A DNA stretch of 64,000 nt from Paenibacillus caui (lineage in GTDB: Bacteria; Bacillota; Bacilli; Paenibacillales; Paenibacillaceae): assembly GCF_019904135.1 (NCBI RefSeq), contig NZ_JAIOGQ010000006.1, positions 91,789-155,788 of the forward strand, in the 5' to 3' direction. The position numbers and the translations under genes are program-made. The notes below the pieces were generated by a model that saw nothing but the letters and a program-made list of their open reading frames with translations, was not told the origin of the DNA and searched no databases. This document shows, piece after piece, positions 1-8,365 of this stretch. The first letter of the stretch is position 1, and each line of letters begins with the position of its first letter.

Positions 1-76
1 CGGGCGGGTTATTTTTTTGTTTTAATGGTATTATGATATCGAAAGAGTGCACAGGCAAAAATTAACAGAATAAGGT

Positions 77-102
77 CGGCTGGAATAAAGCCGTTTTTTA
101 TT
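77..102 (+). terminator. Rho-independent terminator of an upstream gene
   Basis: A CGGCT / AGCCG stem with a 7-nt loop is followed at once by TTTTTTATT. It probably ends a transcript that begins before the window. Confidence 0.6.
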
Positions 103-307
103 CGCTTGTATTAGGAGGTATACTTCGCTTTTAAGACGAGGGCTCGCTGGCATGCTGGAAGTGGTTTGAGCGCTTGCTGCAGTTCATGGATCAAATTCTC
201 AAGACCTGGAATAGATTCGAACCGAAAAGGCCGCAAAATGCGGAGGTTTTAGAGCCAGGGGATATATTTGATTGAAAATTGAAGAGAGACGAAAACGGGG
301 TGCTGAT
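103..307. other. Leader region without a supported gene
   Basis: An AGGAGG motif at about 115-120 has no start codon in a usable open frame behind it. A plus-strand frame is open from an in-frame TAA (132-134) to a TGA at 273-275 and could encode a short peptide ending EPGDIFD. It lacks a convincing start and may be the tail of a decayed gene. Confidence 0.35.
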
Positions 308-715
308 ATGAAATTTAGAGCTTTTACATTGGATGATTTTGATTCCGTGATTGATTTATGGAAAAAGGCTGGTTTAATTCTTTCCCGCTCGGATACAATT
401 GAAGGCCTACATAACAAGTTAAGAAGAGATCCCGAGTTGTTCTTTGTGGCGGAAGAAGATCGTCGGATCATTGGCGTTGTCATGGGAAGCTACGATGGAA
501 GAAGAGGCTGGATCAACCATTTGGCGGTCGACCCTGAGTACCAAGGAAACAATATCGGGCAAGAAATGATCGGAGAACTGGAAAGACTCTTGAAGAAAGA
601 GGGGTGCGAGAAGATCAATCTGCTGATTGAGCCAAGCAATCATAAAGTGCAGAGTTTCTATGAAAAACAAGGATATACAAGAGATGAATTAATATTTATG
701 GAGAAGTGGATTTAG
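308..715 (+). CDS. GNAT-family N-acetyltransferase
   Basis: This is a 135-residue single-domain acetyltransferase of the GNAT fold, resembling the small YpeA-type enzymes. The acetyl-CoA-binding signature is in the second half: the strand INHLAVDPEYQG followed by NNIGQEMI matches the Q/RxxGxG/A loop, and the late SFYEKQGY motif is the typical GNAT terminus. The acceptor substrate cannot be read from sequence. The ATG at 308 (MKFRAFTLDDFD) is preferred because it begins at the conserved first strand. An in-frame TTG at 272 would add 12 charged residues behind a weak ribosome site. The gene stands alone and converges on the radical-SAM gene across a shared hairpin. Confidence 0.85.
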   Translation: MKFRAFTLDDFDSVIDLWKKAGLILSRSDTIEGLHNKLRRDPELFFVAEEDRRIIGVVMGSYDGRRGWINHLAVDPEYQGNNIGQEMIGELERLLKKEGCEKINLLIEPSNHKVQSFYEKQGYTRDELIFMEKWI

Positions 716-739
716 CTATTTTCTATATAATATAGATTC

Positions 740-777
740 GAGAGAAGTGAAAAACTATTTTTTATCACTTCCCTCTC
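740..777. terminator. Bidirectional terminator between convergent genes
   Basis: GAGAG-AGTGA pairs with TCACT-CCTCTC around an AT-rich loop containing A- and T-runs. It lies between the acetyltransferase stop and the 3' end of the radical-SAM gene, whose stop codon (765-767) lies inside the right arm. Confidence 0.6.
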
Positions 778-1604
778 AGCGGATAGTTTTTATCTTTTGA
801 CACATAGATTATTTCATCAGGGAAGAATTTCTTGAAATATTTCTCGACCTTGAGATGAATATTCTTTTGGTACCAACCAGAAAGCTCATTCTCATTGAAT
901 AAAAAGGGCATACCTAAACGTTCGGATCGTTTTCCCATCGCACCATCACCTATATTAAGGGTATCAATATAAATTCGATCCACTATTCCATTCAAAAGTT
1001 TAGGAAAATCAGGAGTGAACGGTAACACTGGAGAAATTGCAGCCTGAGTGGCAATACCAGCATCGCATATTTTCTTCAGTGCTTTTAGCCGTAACTTAAT
1101 TCCCGGAGCAACAGGAGAAAAAATTCGTCTAATATCCTCACGATCCGTTTCTATGGTCATGGATACAAGAACTTCACATTTTTTATTTAGATCAACTAAC
1201 AAATCGAGATCTCTTGCAACAAGTGGACTCCGTGTTTGAATTTGAAGGAAATCAGGTGGATGATCCAACATTTCTTCCAAAATCTTACGAGTGATCCCCG
1301 CCTTACGTTCAATTGGTTGATAGGGATCTGTTGCCGAGGACATAAAAAGATTAATCGGTTTGTTTTTGAGACGAAGATTAGAGACTTCCTTTAGGTAAAT
1401 AACCGCCGCATTCGTTTTGATGTCAAGCCAATCTCCCCAAGGAATATCTTTGAACTTCTGAATCGGCATTTCTCTCACGTAACAGTATTTGCAGGCAAAA
1501 GCGCAGCCGCTATAAGGATTTAAAGAATGCGTAAATCCAATATCCAAATAACCCTTAACTTCAGTAAGGATTTTCTTTGAAACAATGGCATTTATTTCGA
1601 TCAG
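765..1604 (-). CDS. SPL-like radical SAM protein (likely CTG start)
   Basis: This is a radical S-adenosylmethionine enzyme of the spore-photoproduct-lyase-like/Rv2578c-type group. The motif NPYSGCAFACKYCYVRE carries the CxxxCxxC that ligates the [4Fe-4S] cluster, and FMSSATDPYQPIE and IQTRSP are typical later motifs. The TTG at 1547 is the first standard start, but homology-like sequence continues upstream without a stop (IEINAIVSKKILTEVKGY), as in family members whose N-terminus leads into NPYxGC. A perfect AGGAGG at 1616-1611 lies 6 nt before a CTG at 1604, which gives 279 residues; an adjacent ATC is also possible. It follows the YjbR-like gene by 16 nt and is probably translationally coupled. 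Its substrate is unknown. Confidence 0.8.
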   Translation of the reverse strand: MIEINAIVSKKILTEVKGYLDIGFTHSLNPYSGCAFACKYCYVREMPIQKFKDIPWGDWLDIKTNAAVIYLKEVSNLRLKNKPINLFMSSATDPYQPIERKAGITRKILEEMLDHPPDFLQIQTRSPLVARDLDLLVDLNKKCEVLVSMTIETDREDIRRIFSPVAPGIKLRLKALKKICDAGIATQAAISPVLPFTPDFPKLLNGIVDRIYIDTLNIGDGAMGKRSERLGMPFLFNENELSGWYQKNIHLKVEKYFKKFFPDEIIYVSKDKNYPLRGK

Positions 1605-1620
1605 AGCTCTCCTCCTATAC

Positions 1621-1989
1621 TTATTGATCCGTTCTACCCGTCAATGACGTGCTTCCTTTTATACCTTTTGGTTTTGTTAGTTCAAAGCTATACCTCACCA
1701 TATCATGAATTTCAGGCTCTGGGAGTTCCCCATCTAAGATAAGAGTATTCCAATGCTCCTTGTTCATATGGTACCCGGGCTTTACTTCTTCAAAAAGGCC
1801 ACGTAGAAAATGAGCCCTCTCCGGTTCGCATTTAAGGTTAACACATAAGTGTTCGTCATAATTGAAGATCAGTGCAAATATTTTCTTATTCCCGTTGTGC
1901 CGAATTGCAGTCCATCCTTCTCCAAAAGGATGGTCTTCATAAGAGCTTGGATAGGATAGACAGTAATCTATCATTTCATCTTTAGTCAT
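1621..1989 (-). CDS. MmcQ/YjbR-family protein
   Basis: This 122-residue protein has the CyaY-like fold of the MmcQ/YjbR family. It starts MTKDEMIDYCLSYPSSYEDHPFGEGWTAIRH and has the family's central LCVNLKCEPERAHFLR segment and the GYHMNKEHWNTLILDG motif. Members are often described as putative DNA-binding proteins, but no biochemical role is established. It is the first gene of a two-gene minus-strand unit with the radical-SAM gene. Confidence 0.85.
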   Translation of the reverse strand: MTKDEMIDYCLSYPSSYEDHPFGEGWTAIRHNGNKKIFALIFNYDEHLCVNLKCEPERAHFLRGLFEEVKPGYHMNKEHWNTLILDGELPEPEIHDMVRYSFELTKPKGIKGSTSLTGRTDQ

Positions 1990-2043
1990 CGTAAATTCAC
2001 TCCATACCTCATTATTTTTATATCAGAACATGATTCGTTCAAA

Positions 2044-2241
2044 CTATGATTTGCTGTTTCTTTTATACCATTCCGAGATTTCTTCAAGTCTTTGTTTGAA
2101 CTTAGCTTCTGAACCTTCAGTTGTTGGATGGTAATACTCATGCCCTATTAACGAATCTGGCATCGTCTGCATTGTCGTTAATTTTTCTTCTGTATCATGA
2201 GCATATTTATATCCCTTGCCGGTGCAGGGAATATTACCTTT
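2044..2241 (-). pseudogene. 3' remnant of a rarA-like AAA ATPase gene
   Basis: Reading the minus strand from an in-frame TGA at 2244-2242 to a TAG at 2046-2044 gives a peptide containing GKGYKYAHD, MPDSLIGHEYYHPTTEG and KFKQRLEEI. These match the C-terminal end of RarA/MgsA-type replication-associated recombination ATPases (GxGYKYxHD, then LPDxLxGxxYYxPTxxGxE). The Walker and AAA regions are absent and no start codon or ribosome site precedes the fragment, so it is a truncated relic. It sits 54 nt upstream of the YjbR-like gene on the same strand, which suggests that an earlier rearrangement removed the 5' part. Confidence 0.6.
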
Positions 2242-2441
2242 TCACATGTGAGTGATCCGTGTTGTTCTGCTTCTTAGTTTATCTGTTCATTAGTATAGTC
2301 GAAAGAAAAATACTTCCATTTCTATTAATTAGTCTAATTAGTAATAGAGCTGGCGAAGCGATGATTGTATCCGTTTACCCTAAGGAAGTATAATGGGAAT
2401 AGCTGGACAAATTGAATATCCGAGGAGGCTCGAAGAAACCC
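2242..2441. promoter_or_regulatory. Upstream region of the aldo/keto reductase with an imperfect palindrome
   Basis: No gene is evident here. TCTATTAATTAG (2321-2332) is followed after one base by CTAATTAGTAATAGA (2334-2348), an inverted repeat broken only by a 3-nt insertion in the right arm. Its position about 95 bp before the reductase start suggests an operator for a dimeric regulator encoded elsewhere. Confidence 0.45.
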
Positions 2442-3410
2442 ATGAATTACAGAACATTGGGCAGAACAGGACTCAAAGTATCGGAAATCGGCTATGGAGC
2501 ATGGGGAATTGGCAAAACGGCATGGATTGGCGCCGACGATGACGAATCGCTGAAGGCGCTTAACCGCTCCATTGATTTGGGGCTCAATTTTATCGACACA
2601 GCGCTTGTTTATGGGGACGGGCATAGCGAGAAGCTTGTCGGGCAAGTTGTCCGCGAGCGGACGAAGGACATTGTTGTGGCTTCCAAAATTCCGCCGAAGA
2701 ACAGACAGTGGCCCGCTCGCGCCGGTGTACTTGCAGACGAGGCATTTACGGCCGAGTATGTCATTTCCAGCACAGAGCAAAGCCTTCGCAACCTGGGGCT
2801 TGAAACGATTGATGTCCAGCAATTTCATGTTTGGTCCGACGAGTGGATCGGGCAAGGGGACTGGCTTGATGGGGTGCAGAAGCTGAAAGAGCAGGGAAAA
2901 ATCCGCTTCTTCGGCGTTTCCATCAATGACTACCAGCCGAGCAATGCGATCAAGCTGATTGAAACCGGCGTCGTAGATACGGTGCAGGTCATTTACAATA
3001 TTTTTGAGCAGAGTCCGGAAGACGAACTGCTCTCTGCATGCGAGAAGCATAACATTGGCGTTATTGTCCGGGTTGCGCTCGATGAAGGCGGATTAACCGG
3101 AACGATAACGCCAGATACGGTTTTTAGCGAAGGCGATTTTCGTAATTCTTATTTCAGGGGTGACCGTAAGCAGCAGGTTTACGACCGGGTCCTTCAAATC
3201 ACGAAGGATCTGGGAATCTCGGCGGACGAGATGGCCGAAACGGCGCTGCGCTACGTCCTTAGCCATCCTGCAGTGTCAACGGTCATTCCGGGCATGCGAT
3301 CGGTCCGGAATGTGGAACGGAACGTGAAGGTTGGCGATGGGCGGGGTCTTCCTAATGACCAGCTTGTCAAGCTTAAGCCGCACCGCTGGATCCGCAATTT
3401 TTATAGCTGA
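2442..3410 (+). CDS. Aldo/keto reductase
   Basis: This 322-residue NAD(P)H-dependent oxidoreductase has the (beta/alpha)8 aldo/keto reductase fold. It opens with [21 protein letters not shown]. The catalytic Asp/Tyr region is [15 protein letters not shown], the Lys region is VASKIPP, and the late cofactor segment is [16 protein letters not shown]. The ATG at 2442 is used because a GAGGAGG ribosome site ends 12 nt upstream. An in-frame TTG at 2412 lies before that site and is unlikely. It is transcribed alone and ends in a strong terminator. The physiological substrate is unknown. Confidence 0.88.
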   Translation: MNYRTLGRTGLKVSEIGYGAWGIGKTAWIGADDDESLKALNRSIDLGLNFIDTALVYGDGHSEKLVGQVVRERTKDIVVASKIPPKNRQWPARAGVLADEAFTAEYVISSTEQSLRNLGLETIDVQQFHVWSDEWIGQGDWLDGVQKLKEQGKIRFFGVSINDYQPSNAIKLIETGVVDTVQVIYNIFEQSPEDELLSACEKHNIGVIVRVALDEGGLTGTITPDTVFSEGDFRNSYFRGDRKQQVYDRVLQITKDLGISADEMAETALRYVLSHPAVSTVIPGMRSVRNVERNVKVGDGRGLPNDQLVKLKPHRWIRNFYS

Positions 3411-3436
3411 TTCCAAGTGAATAGAGCAAAGTATTC

Positions 3437-3473
3437 AAAACAGCAAGCTTCCACTTTCGGGGCTTGCTGTTTT
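3437..3473. terminator. Terminator after the aldo/keto reductase
   Basis: A perfect 12-bp stem, AAAACAGCAAGC / GCTTGCTGTTTT, encloses a 13-nt loop. Being A-rich on one side and T-rich on the other, it can serve both the reductase and the convergent pucR gene. Confidence 0.75.
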
Positions 3474-3580
3474 GTGCTTATGTGCATGAATGGAAGCTGA
3501 AGTCGGATAAGGGTGTGGATTGTGCCCTACAGGCCTCGCGTGTAATCGCCAAGGATCCCGACGAGGATCCGCTTCGTGCT

Positions 3581-5203
3581 CTAGCCATGGCGCAAGCGCT
3601 GGGTTTTGCTGTCCGTCTCCAGAATTTGACGGAACAACAGGGCAAGCTTCAATTGAAGCAAATCGCTGATCTTTTTGAAATCGATGTCCAGCAATTCTCC
3701 AACCTTCTCCAAACGATACAGCACCGTATTTCTGTGAAGGAACAACTGTCTGGCCGTATCGTTAATATTTCCTTCGTTCAGGATGTAAGCTTCCAGCGTA
3801 GTAAACATCTCGCCCGCATATTCGGGGTCTTTCTCAAGCAAGGGGAGAAACAAATTGTTGCTGTAGTCGGCCAGTGCCTTTCTAGGAATATGCCGAAACA
3901 AAAAGCTGAGCTCCAGGTCCGAGAAGAGTATGACCGTGGGAGCCGGTTCGACGGGCAGATTTTCGCTGATCCTTGCGGCGTGTCTACATTCCTCGTATGC
4001 CTCAAGAACATGGATCAGCTTCAGCTTCGGATTGCTGACATAACTGTGAAAGCCCGAATCCGGCAAATTATGCAGCACTTCGCCGAAAGCCTCGACGATA
4101 TGCTGAATGAGGGTGGAAACGGCAAGCTTGTCTGCTCGGAGCGCAAAGAGAGAAACCATTTCGTTCTCGAGCACAAGATGATGGGAATCGATATTAGACA
4201 GATAGGGATGATAGAGCAGCTCCCGGCGGATTTTCCGTAGGCCTTGCAGGGTTGGCGGCTTCTGCAGTCCCGGCATGAGAGAGGTTGTCACGCACAGGTG
4301 AACAGCGCCCTGGTAGTCGTCTTTCAGCACAGTTCGGGTTTGCTCCATGAATTGTTCGGGGGAGATCTTCCGCTGCAAATAGCGCTCCAAAATTAAGGTC
4401 CACTGGTATCCGGCAACGGACTGCCGCTCGTCCTGAAAGCGGTCCATGTGGAACGAAATAATTTCGGCGGCCTGATGGAACAGCCCCTCTTCTTCCTGAA
4501 TGGCGGACGTATGGACAGGCATGATAACAAGGAAGCCGCAGCACTCTCCTTCCTGCAGAAGCGGCACACTGCAGCGCCATCCGCTGAGCGTGCGGGTTTT
4601 ATCAAATTTGGTGGCCCATGGCCAGTCCCGGAGCACTTCGCTTTCCGGCCAGTCGCAGGTGCTGTGCAGAATTTGGCCTTGCGATCCGATGACGACCATG
4701 GGGTGGGCCAGAATTTCGCCAATCCGCTCAAAAAAGCTTGAGGTTTCACCGGGCTCAATGGCGAACCGCATTAGCCTTTTCTGCTTGTCAAGCGCATCAT
4801 GAAGCTTCTTGGTGCTTCTCTCAATTTCAGCCTGGACAAGCGCGTTCATCTGATCCGCGAAGGTAAATTCGTAGGGCAGTTCAATGAGCGGAAAATGGAG
4901 TCGATTCGCTTCTTCAATAGCGATGTCGGGGATCTCCTTCCAATACCGTCCCAGCTTAATGCCAAGGCCTGCAGCCTTCCGGTTACTCAGGATTTGGATG
5001 AGATGAACGAAGTCCTCAGGCGTATCCTTGATGGCAAAAGCGGTTGTAAACAGCATTTCCCCTTCCTTTACCCAATCGGATATATCCGGCGCGTCCATGA
5101 TATTGACGGACTTGATGACTCTCCCCGAGCCGCTTGCGCCGGCTGCAATTCTGGAACGGGACAGAGGATATATGCGGAGAGCTTCTTCTATGGTGAGACG
5201 CAT
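3581..5203 (-). CDS. PucR-family transcriptional regulator (copy 1)
   Basis: This 540-residue cytoplasmic regulator has the PucR/CdaR architecture. Residues about 1-125 are the purine-catabolism-regulator-like domain (MRLTIEEALRIYPLSRSRI, VNIMDAPDISDWVKEGEMLFTT). The C-terminus is the HTH_30 helix-turn-helix (NINDTARQLFLHRNTVLYRLEKVGELL). PucR in Bacillus subtilis controls the purine-degradation genes in response to ureides. This copy lies downstream of a creatininase gene and diverges from the nucleoside transporter operon, so it is a plausible regulator of both. It is paralogous to the 530-residue copy at 21.3-22.9 kb. Confidence 0.88.
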   Translation of the reverse strand: MRLTIEEALRIYPLSRSRIAAGASGSGRVIKSVNIMDAPDISDWVKEGEMLFTTAFAIKDTPEDFVHLIQILSNRKAAGLGIKLGRYWKEIPDIAIEEANRLHFPLIELPYEFTFADQMNALVQAEIERSTKKLHDALDKQKRLMRFAIEPGETSSFFERIGEILAHPMVVIGSQGQILHSTCDWPESEVLRDWPWATKFDKTRTLSGWRCSVPLLQEGECCGFLVIMPVHTSAIQEEEGLFHQAAEIISFHMDRFQDERQSVAGYQWTLILERYLQRKISPEQFMEQTRTVLKDDYQGAVHLCVTTSLMPGLQKPPTLQGLRKIRRELLYHPYLSNIDSHHLVLENEMVSLFALRADKLAVSTLIQHIVEAFGEVLHNLPDSGFHSYVSNPKLKLIHVLEAYEECRHAARISENLPVEPAPTVILFSDLELSFLFRHIPRKALADYSNNLFLPLLEKDPEYAGEMFTTLEAYILNEGNINDTARQLFLHRNTVLYRLEKVGELLDIDFKKISDLLQLKLALLFRQILETDSKTQRLRHG

Positions 5204-5263
5204 TTCTCAGGTTCCCCCCTCACGTGATGTAGCTATCCTTTCTCCATCGCAAACCGCTTCGCG

Positions 5264-6052
5264 TCAATAATCGGTTGAAACGGCTTCAAGCATGGCGTCG
5301 GCCATTTGGCGCGTGACTCTTTCATATATCCGCTGCCCGATTTCAGCGGTGGACGGCGCCGGGTCTCCAATGACTCCCGTTTCGGACAGATCCCGGGTCG
5401 CCCAGGCGAGACCGATGTTTCCGCCAAGCCCGAAGCAGGAGCATTCGGCAGCCTTCGGATATTCGGAGCGGTAACGATCCTGCTTCACCCAATCCGGCTT
5501 TATGGCGAGGACAAGCGAGGTCTCCAAAGCACCGCCGTGAATGCCGTACTCCATTTCCCTTTCTGTGATCTCCGCATCTTGATAGAGTCCTCCCGTATTG
5601 ATGAAGAACACCTGCAGCCCCAGCTCTACACGGGCATCCCGGGCGGCCAGCGTGATGATTTCGGGATTGCCGCCATGGCTGTTGACAATCATAAGCTTCT
5701 TCCAGCCGTCTGCATGCATGCAGCGCATCAAGTCGGACAGAACAGCCTGCATCGCAGCGGTTGAGAGCGAGAATGTGCCGGGGAATCCCGCGTGCTCGTT
5801 GCTTTTCCCATAGGAAATCGGGGGAAGCAGCCAGATGGAAGCATCCTTGGGCAGCAAATCCAGCGCACCGGTGATCAAGGCTTCGTTCAGCAGCGAATCC
5901 GTAAACACCGGCAGATGCAGGCCGTGCTGTTCAACGGAAGCGACCGGCAGGATCAGCAGCGCTTTCTCTTTTGAAATATCGGCGATTTGCTCTGTGGTAA
6001 GTGCCGGGAGAAAGCGATCGTTCCACACGCTTCCTTCATATCGGGTATTCAT
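5264..6052 (-). CDS. Creatininase-family amidohydrolase (copy 1)
   Basis: This 262-residue metal-dependent hydrolase belongs to the creatininase/creatinine amidohydrolase fold, which also includes FAPy deformylase (ArfB) and mycofactocin MftE. Expected metal ligands are visible: E41 and H43 in SVEQHGLHLPVFTD, D52, and H126 in VNSHGGN. The GALET segment provides the later acidic ligand. It starts at an ATG behind an AAAGGAG-type site and precedes pucR copy 1 by 60 nt on the same strand. Its N-terminus is closely similar to a second creatininase at 34.1 kb, so the two are paralogues. The likely substrate is a cyclic or formylated ring-opened amide from purine or pyrimidine breakdown rather than creatinine, but that is inference. 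Confidence 0.85.
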   Translation of the reverse strand: MNTRYEGSVWNDRFLPALTTEQIADISKEKALLILPVASVEQHGLHLPVFTDSLLNEALITGALDLLPKDASIWLLPPISYGKSNEHAGFPGTFSLSTAAMQAVLSDLMRCMHADGWKKLMIVNSHGGNPEIITLAARDARVELGLQVFFINTGGLYQDAEITEREMEYGIHGGALETSLVLAIKPDWVKQDRYRSEYPKAAECSCFGLGGNIGLAWATRDLSETGVIGDPAPSTAEIGQRIYERVTRQMADAMLEAVSTDY

Positions 6053-6122
6053 AAATGCGCTCCTTTCAGCATGCCGCCAAGATTCAAATCTCTATTATTT
6101 CACTAGATTCTCCCACTATATG

Positions 6123-6139
6123 TGTTAAAAAATATAACA
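6123..6139. promoter_or_regulatory. GlnR/TnrA-type nitrogen box (site 1)
   Basis: TGTTAAAAAATATAACA is a perfect match to TGTNA-N7-TNACA, the consensus of the nitrogen regulators GlnR and TnrA. It lies 70 bp upstream of the creatininase start on the minus strand and about 180 bp upstream of the binding-protein start on the plus strand, so it may serve both divergent units. Confidence 0.65.
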
Positions 6140-6191
6140 CTAAAGCAGGGTGATTTCACTTGTTTTCATATTTTTCAGTCACATTTTAGAC

Positions 6192-6217
6192 AAAAAACCA
6201 ATCGTTTTTGGTTTTTT
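6192..6217. promoter_or_regulatory. AT-rich hairpin/operator candidate in the divergent region
   Basis: AAAAAACCAA and TTGGTTTTTT form a perfect 10-bp inverted repeat separated by 6 nt. It could be a leader terminator of the transporter operon or an operator; its CCAA/TTGG cores recall the TTGGTT core of the B. subtilis PucR box, although the flanking bases do not match well. Confidence 0.4.
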
Positions 6218-6320
6218 CAGATCCGTATCCAAATTGGTGTCAGGTTAATTGACGGGGAAATCCGGAGTTCTTTATACTTCTCCTCAAAACCTAACATTCA
6301 AATATCAAGGAGGGCTACTA

Positions 6321-7442
6321 GTGAAAAGGATCAGAAACCATCGTCAAGTTGTCATGTCATTTGTTCTGGCCATGCTGATGCTGCTTGTGTCTGCTTGTGG
6401 AAGTAAAAGTTCGGATGGAAGCGCGCCATCGTCTTCGGCAGCGCCTTCGGAAACGTCATCAGCGGCTGCCAGCGATAATGACCAGCCTTATAAAGGGGAG
6501 AAACTGGTTGTTGGCGTTTGGGGAGGATCCTACGGCGATACGATCAAGAAATATGTGGCCGGACCGCTTGAAGCCAAGGGCGCGAAAGTCGAGCTTGTGC
6601 TTGGCGGAACCGGGGACAGGCTTTCCAAGTTGTATGCCGAAAAGGGCAATCCGTCCATGGACGTAGCTTTCCTTAATCTTTATGAAGCCAAAAAGGCCAT
6701 CGAAGACGGTGTCGGAGAGCCCGTAGACAAGACCCTTCCCAATTTCCCGCAGCTGTATCCCGCAGCCCAAGAGAACGGGTACGGCATGACTTTTATGGGA
6801 CTTGGCATTGTGTACAACAAAGACCTGGTCAAGGAGCCGATCAAGGAATGGTCCGACTTGTGGCGGGCGGACCTGAAAGGGAAAATCGCTTTTCCGACCT
6901 ATCCCGGCTTTGAGGGAGACGCGCTCATTGCCATGGCCGGCAAAGCTTTCGAAAAAACCGAGAAGGACGATCAGGCCAACTTTGACAAGCTCAAGGAGCT
7001 GACGCCGGTGCCTATGACCTATTCCAATCTGGATGAGCTGTTTCTGGAAATGAAGAACGGAAGCGTGCTTGCTGCACCGATCTTTAACAGCTATGCGAAC
7101 GAATATATCAAGAAAGGCTATCCGGTCGAGTTTGTCTCGCCAAACAGTCCCGGACCGGTCATGGCCAAGGATACCATTGTCATTGCGAAGGGCACGAAGC
7201 ATGAAGCGCTGGCGAAGGAGTTTGTCAATCTCGCGATCGGACTGGAAACCCAGCAGCATTTTGCAGAAGACCTGTTCTTCGGTCCGACGAACAAGGAAGT
7301 GAAAGTGTCCGATGATTTGGCCAAGCAAATCGTCTATGGCGAAGATGCGGTCAGCAAGCTGGAAATTTTGGATTGGAATTATATCATCTCCAAACGTTCC
7401 GAGTGGACTCAGAAATGGAACACTGAAATCCTCGCAAAATGA
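6321..7442 (+). CDS. Pot-type ABC transporter substrate-binding lipoprotein
   Basis: This 373-residue binding protein resembles the spermidine/putrescine (PotD) cluster. A hydrophobic signal ending MLMLLVSAC is a lipobox with the lipidated Cys. The mature domain opens EKLVVGVWGGSYGD and contains MTFMGLGIVYNKDLVKEP and WSDLWRADLKGKIAFP, typical of this family. The GTG at 6321 is the start because AAGGAGGG lies 8 nt upstream; in-frame codons before it lack a signal. It heads a nine-gene operon in which nucleoside enzymes are interleaved with the transporter genes, which suggests that the ligand is a nucleoside such as pseudouridine rather than a polyamine. Confidence 0.85.
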   Translation: MKRIRNHRQVVMSFVLAMLMLLVSACGSKSSDGSAPSSSAAPSETSSAAASDNDQPYKGEKLVVGVWGGSYGDTIKKYVAGPLEAKGAKVELVLGGTGDRLSKLYAEKGNPSMDVAFLNLYEAKKAIEDGVGEPVDKTLPNFPQLYPAAQENGYGMTFMGLGIVYNKDLVKEPIKEWSDLWRADLKGKIAFPTYPGFEGDALIAMAGKAFEKTEKDDQANFDKLKELTPVPMTYSNLDELFLEMKNGSVLAAPIFNSYANEYIKKGYPVEFVSPNSPGPVMAKDTIVIAKGTKHEALAKEFVNLAIGLETQQHFAEDLFFGPTNKEVKVSDDLAKQIVYGEDAVSKLEILDWNYIISKRSEWTQKWNTEILAK

Positions 7443-7471
7443 TGGTAGTACCCGTAAAGGAGGGGAGACGG

Positions 7472-8365
7472 ATGAAGGAGACGGCGGAGGAGTCACGAAC
7501 GCTTCAAAAGCTCAGACGCAGACAGGCGTGGTCCGGTGCGGCCCTCCTGTCTCCCGCACTATTCATTTACTCAGTCGTCTTTATGATTCCCGCGCTGGTT
7601 CTGCTTATAGGCAGCTTCCAAGCGAACCAGCCGGAGAAGAAAATGTGGGAGCGGGGATGGGCGCTAACCAGCTTCTCCCGCTTTTTCTCCGACCCTTATT
7701 TTATCAAGGTGATCGGAGTCACGCTGCTGATGGGCGTCGTTGTGGTCTTCTTTTCGCTTATGATCGGGTATTTGCTCGCCTATCACATTTACAAGGCCAA
7801 ATCGCTGGCCAAAACGACCTGGATTACCGTGGTGCTGACTCCCCTGTTCAGCGGCGCGCTGCTTCAATCGCTGGGGTGGTATTTGCTGCTGGCCCGTTAC
7901 GGACCCATTAACGTATTGTTAAGAGACACCGGGATTCTCACGAAACCCTTCAACTTCCTGGGAACGTACGGCGCCGTTACGATTGCGCTTGTACACGGGT
8001 TTCTGCCGTTTATGGTGCTGTCCATCGTCAATTCGCTTCGCTCCATTCCGGCGAATTTGCTTGACGCGGCGGCCAGCCTTGGCGCAAACAAGTTCACGGC
8101 CTTCGTTAGAGTGACTCTCCCGCTTACGAAGGGGGGAATGGCAGCAGGCAGCGTGCTTGTATTCGGAGGCACGATCGGCTCTTTCGCCACTCCCGGCATC
8201 GTTGGACAGGGTAAAATCCAGCTCTTGGCCCAAATCATTTACCAGCAGGCCATTCAGGTCTTTGACTGGTCCTTTGCTTCGGCCATTTCACTCGTCCTGC
8301 TGCTGGTGCTTGCTACCGTGCTGGTTCTAACCCGTTTGGCAGGCCGTAAAGGGAGGGAAGCTTGA
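7472..8365 (+). CDS. Pot-type ABC transporter permease (PotB-like)
   Basis: This 297-residue inner-membrane permease has about six transmembrane segments, beginning GAALLSPALFIYSVVFMIPALVLL. The cytoplasmic EAA loop that docks the ATPase is LLDAAASLGANKFTAFVRVTLP. The ATG at 7472 has AAAGGAGGGG 6 nt upstream; the frame is also open back to 7439, where it would overlap the binding-protein stop. It pairs with the next permease. Confidence 0.87.
   Translation: MKETAEESRTLQKLRRRQAWSGAALLSPALFIYSVVFMIPALVLLIGSFQANQPEKKMWERGWALTSFSRFFSDPYFIKVIGVTLLMGVVVVFFSLMIGYLLAYHIYKAKSLAKTTWITVVLTPLFSGALLQSLGWYLLLARYGPINVLLRDTGILTKPFNFLGTYGAVTIALVHGFLPFMVLSIVNSLRSIPANLLDAAASLGANKFTAFVRVTLPLTKGGMAAGSVLVFGGTIGSFATPGIVGQGKIQLLAQIIYQQAIQVFDWSFASAISLVLLLVLATVLVLTRLAGRKGREA

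Noticed and set aside
2334..3050. Long minus-strand open frame opposite the aldo/keto reductase
   Set aside because: The composition is low-quality (no family motif), it lies fully antisense to a clear reductase gene, and it has no ribosome site.
3464..4240. Plus-strand open frame opposite pucR copy 1
   Set aside because: It is antisense to well-conserved PucR and HTH_30 sequence and shows no recognisable domain.
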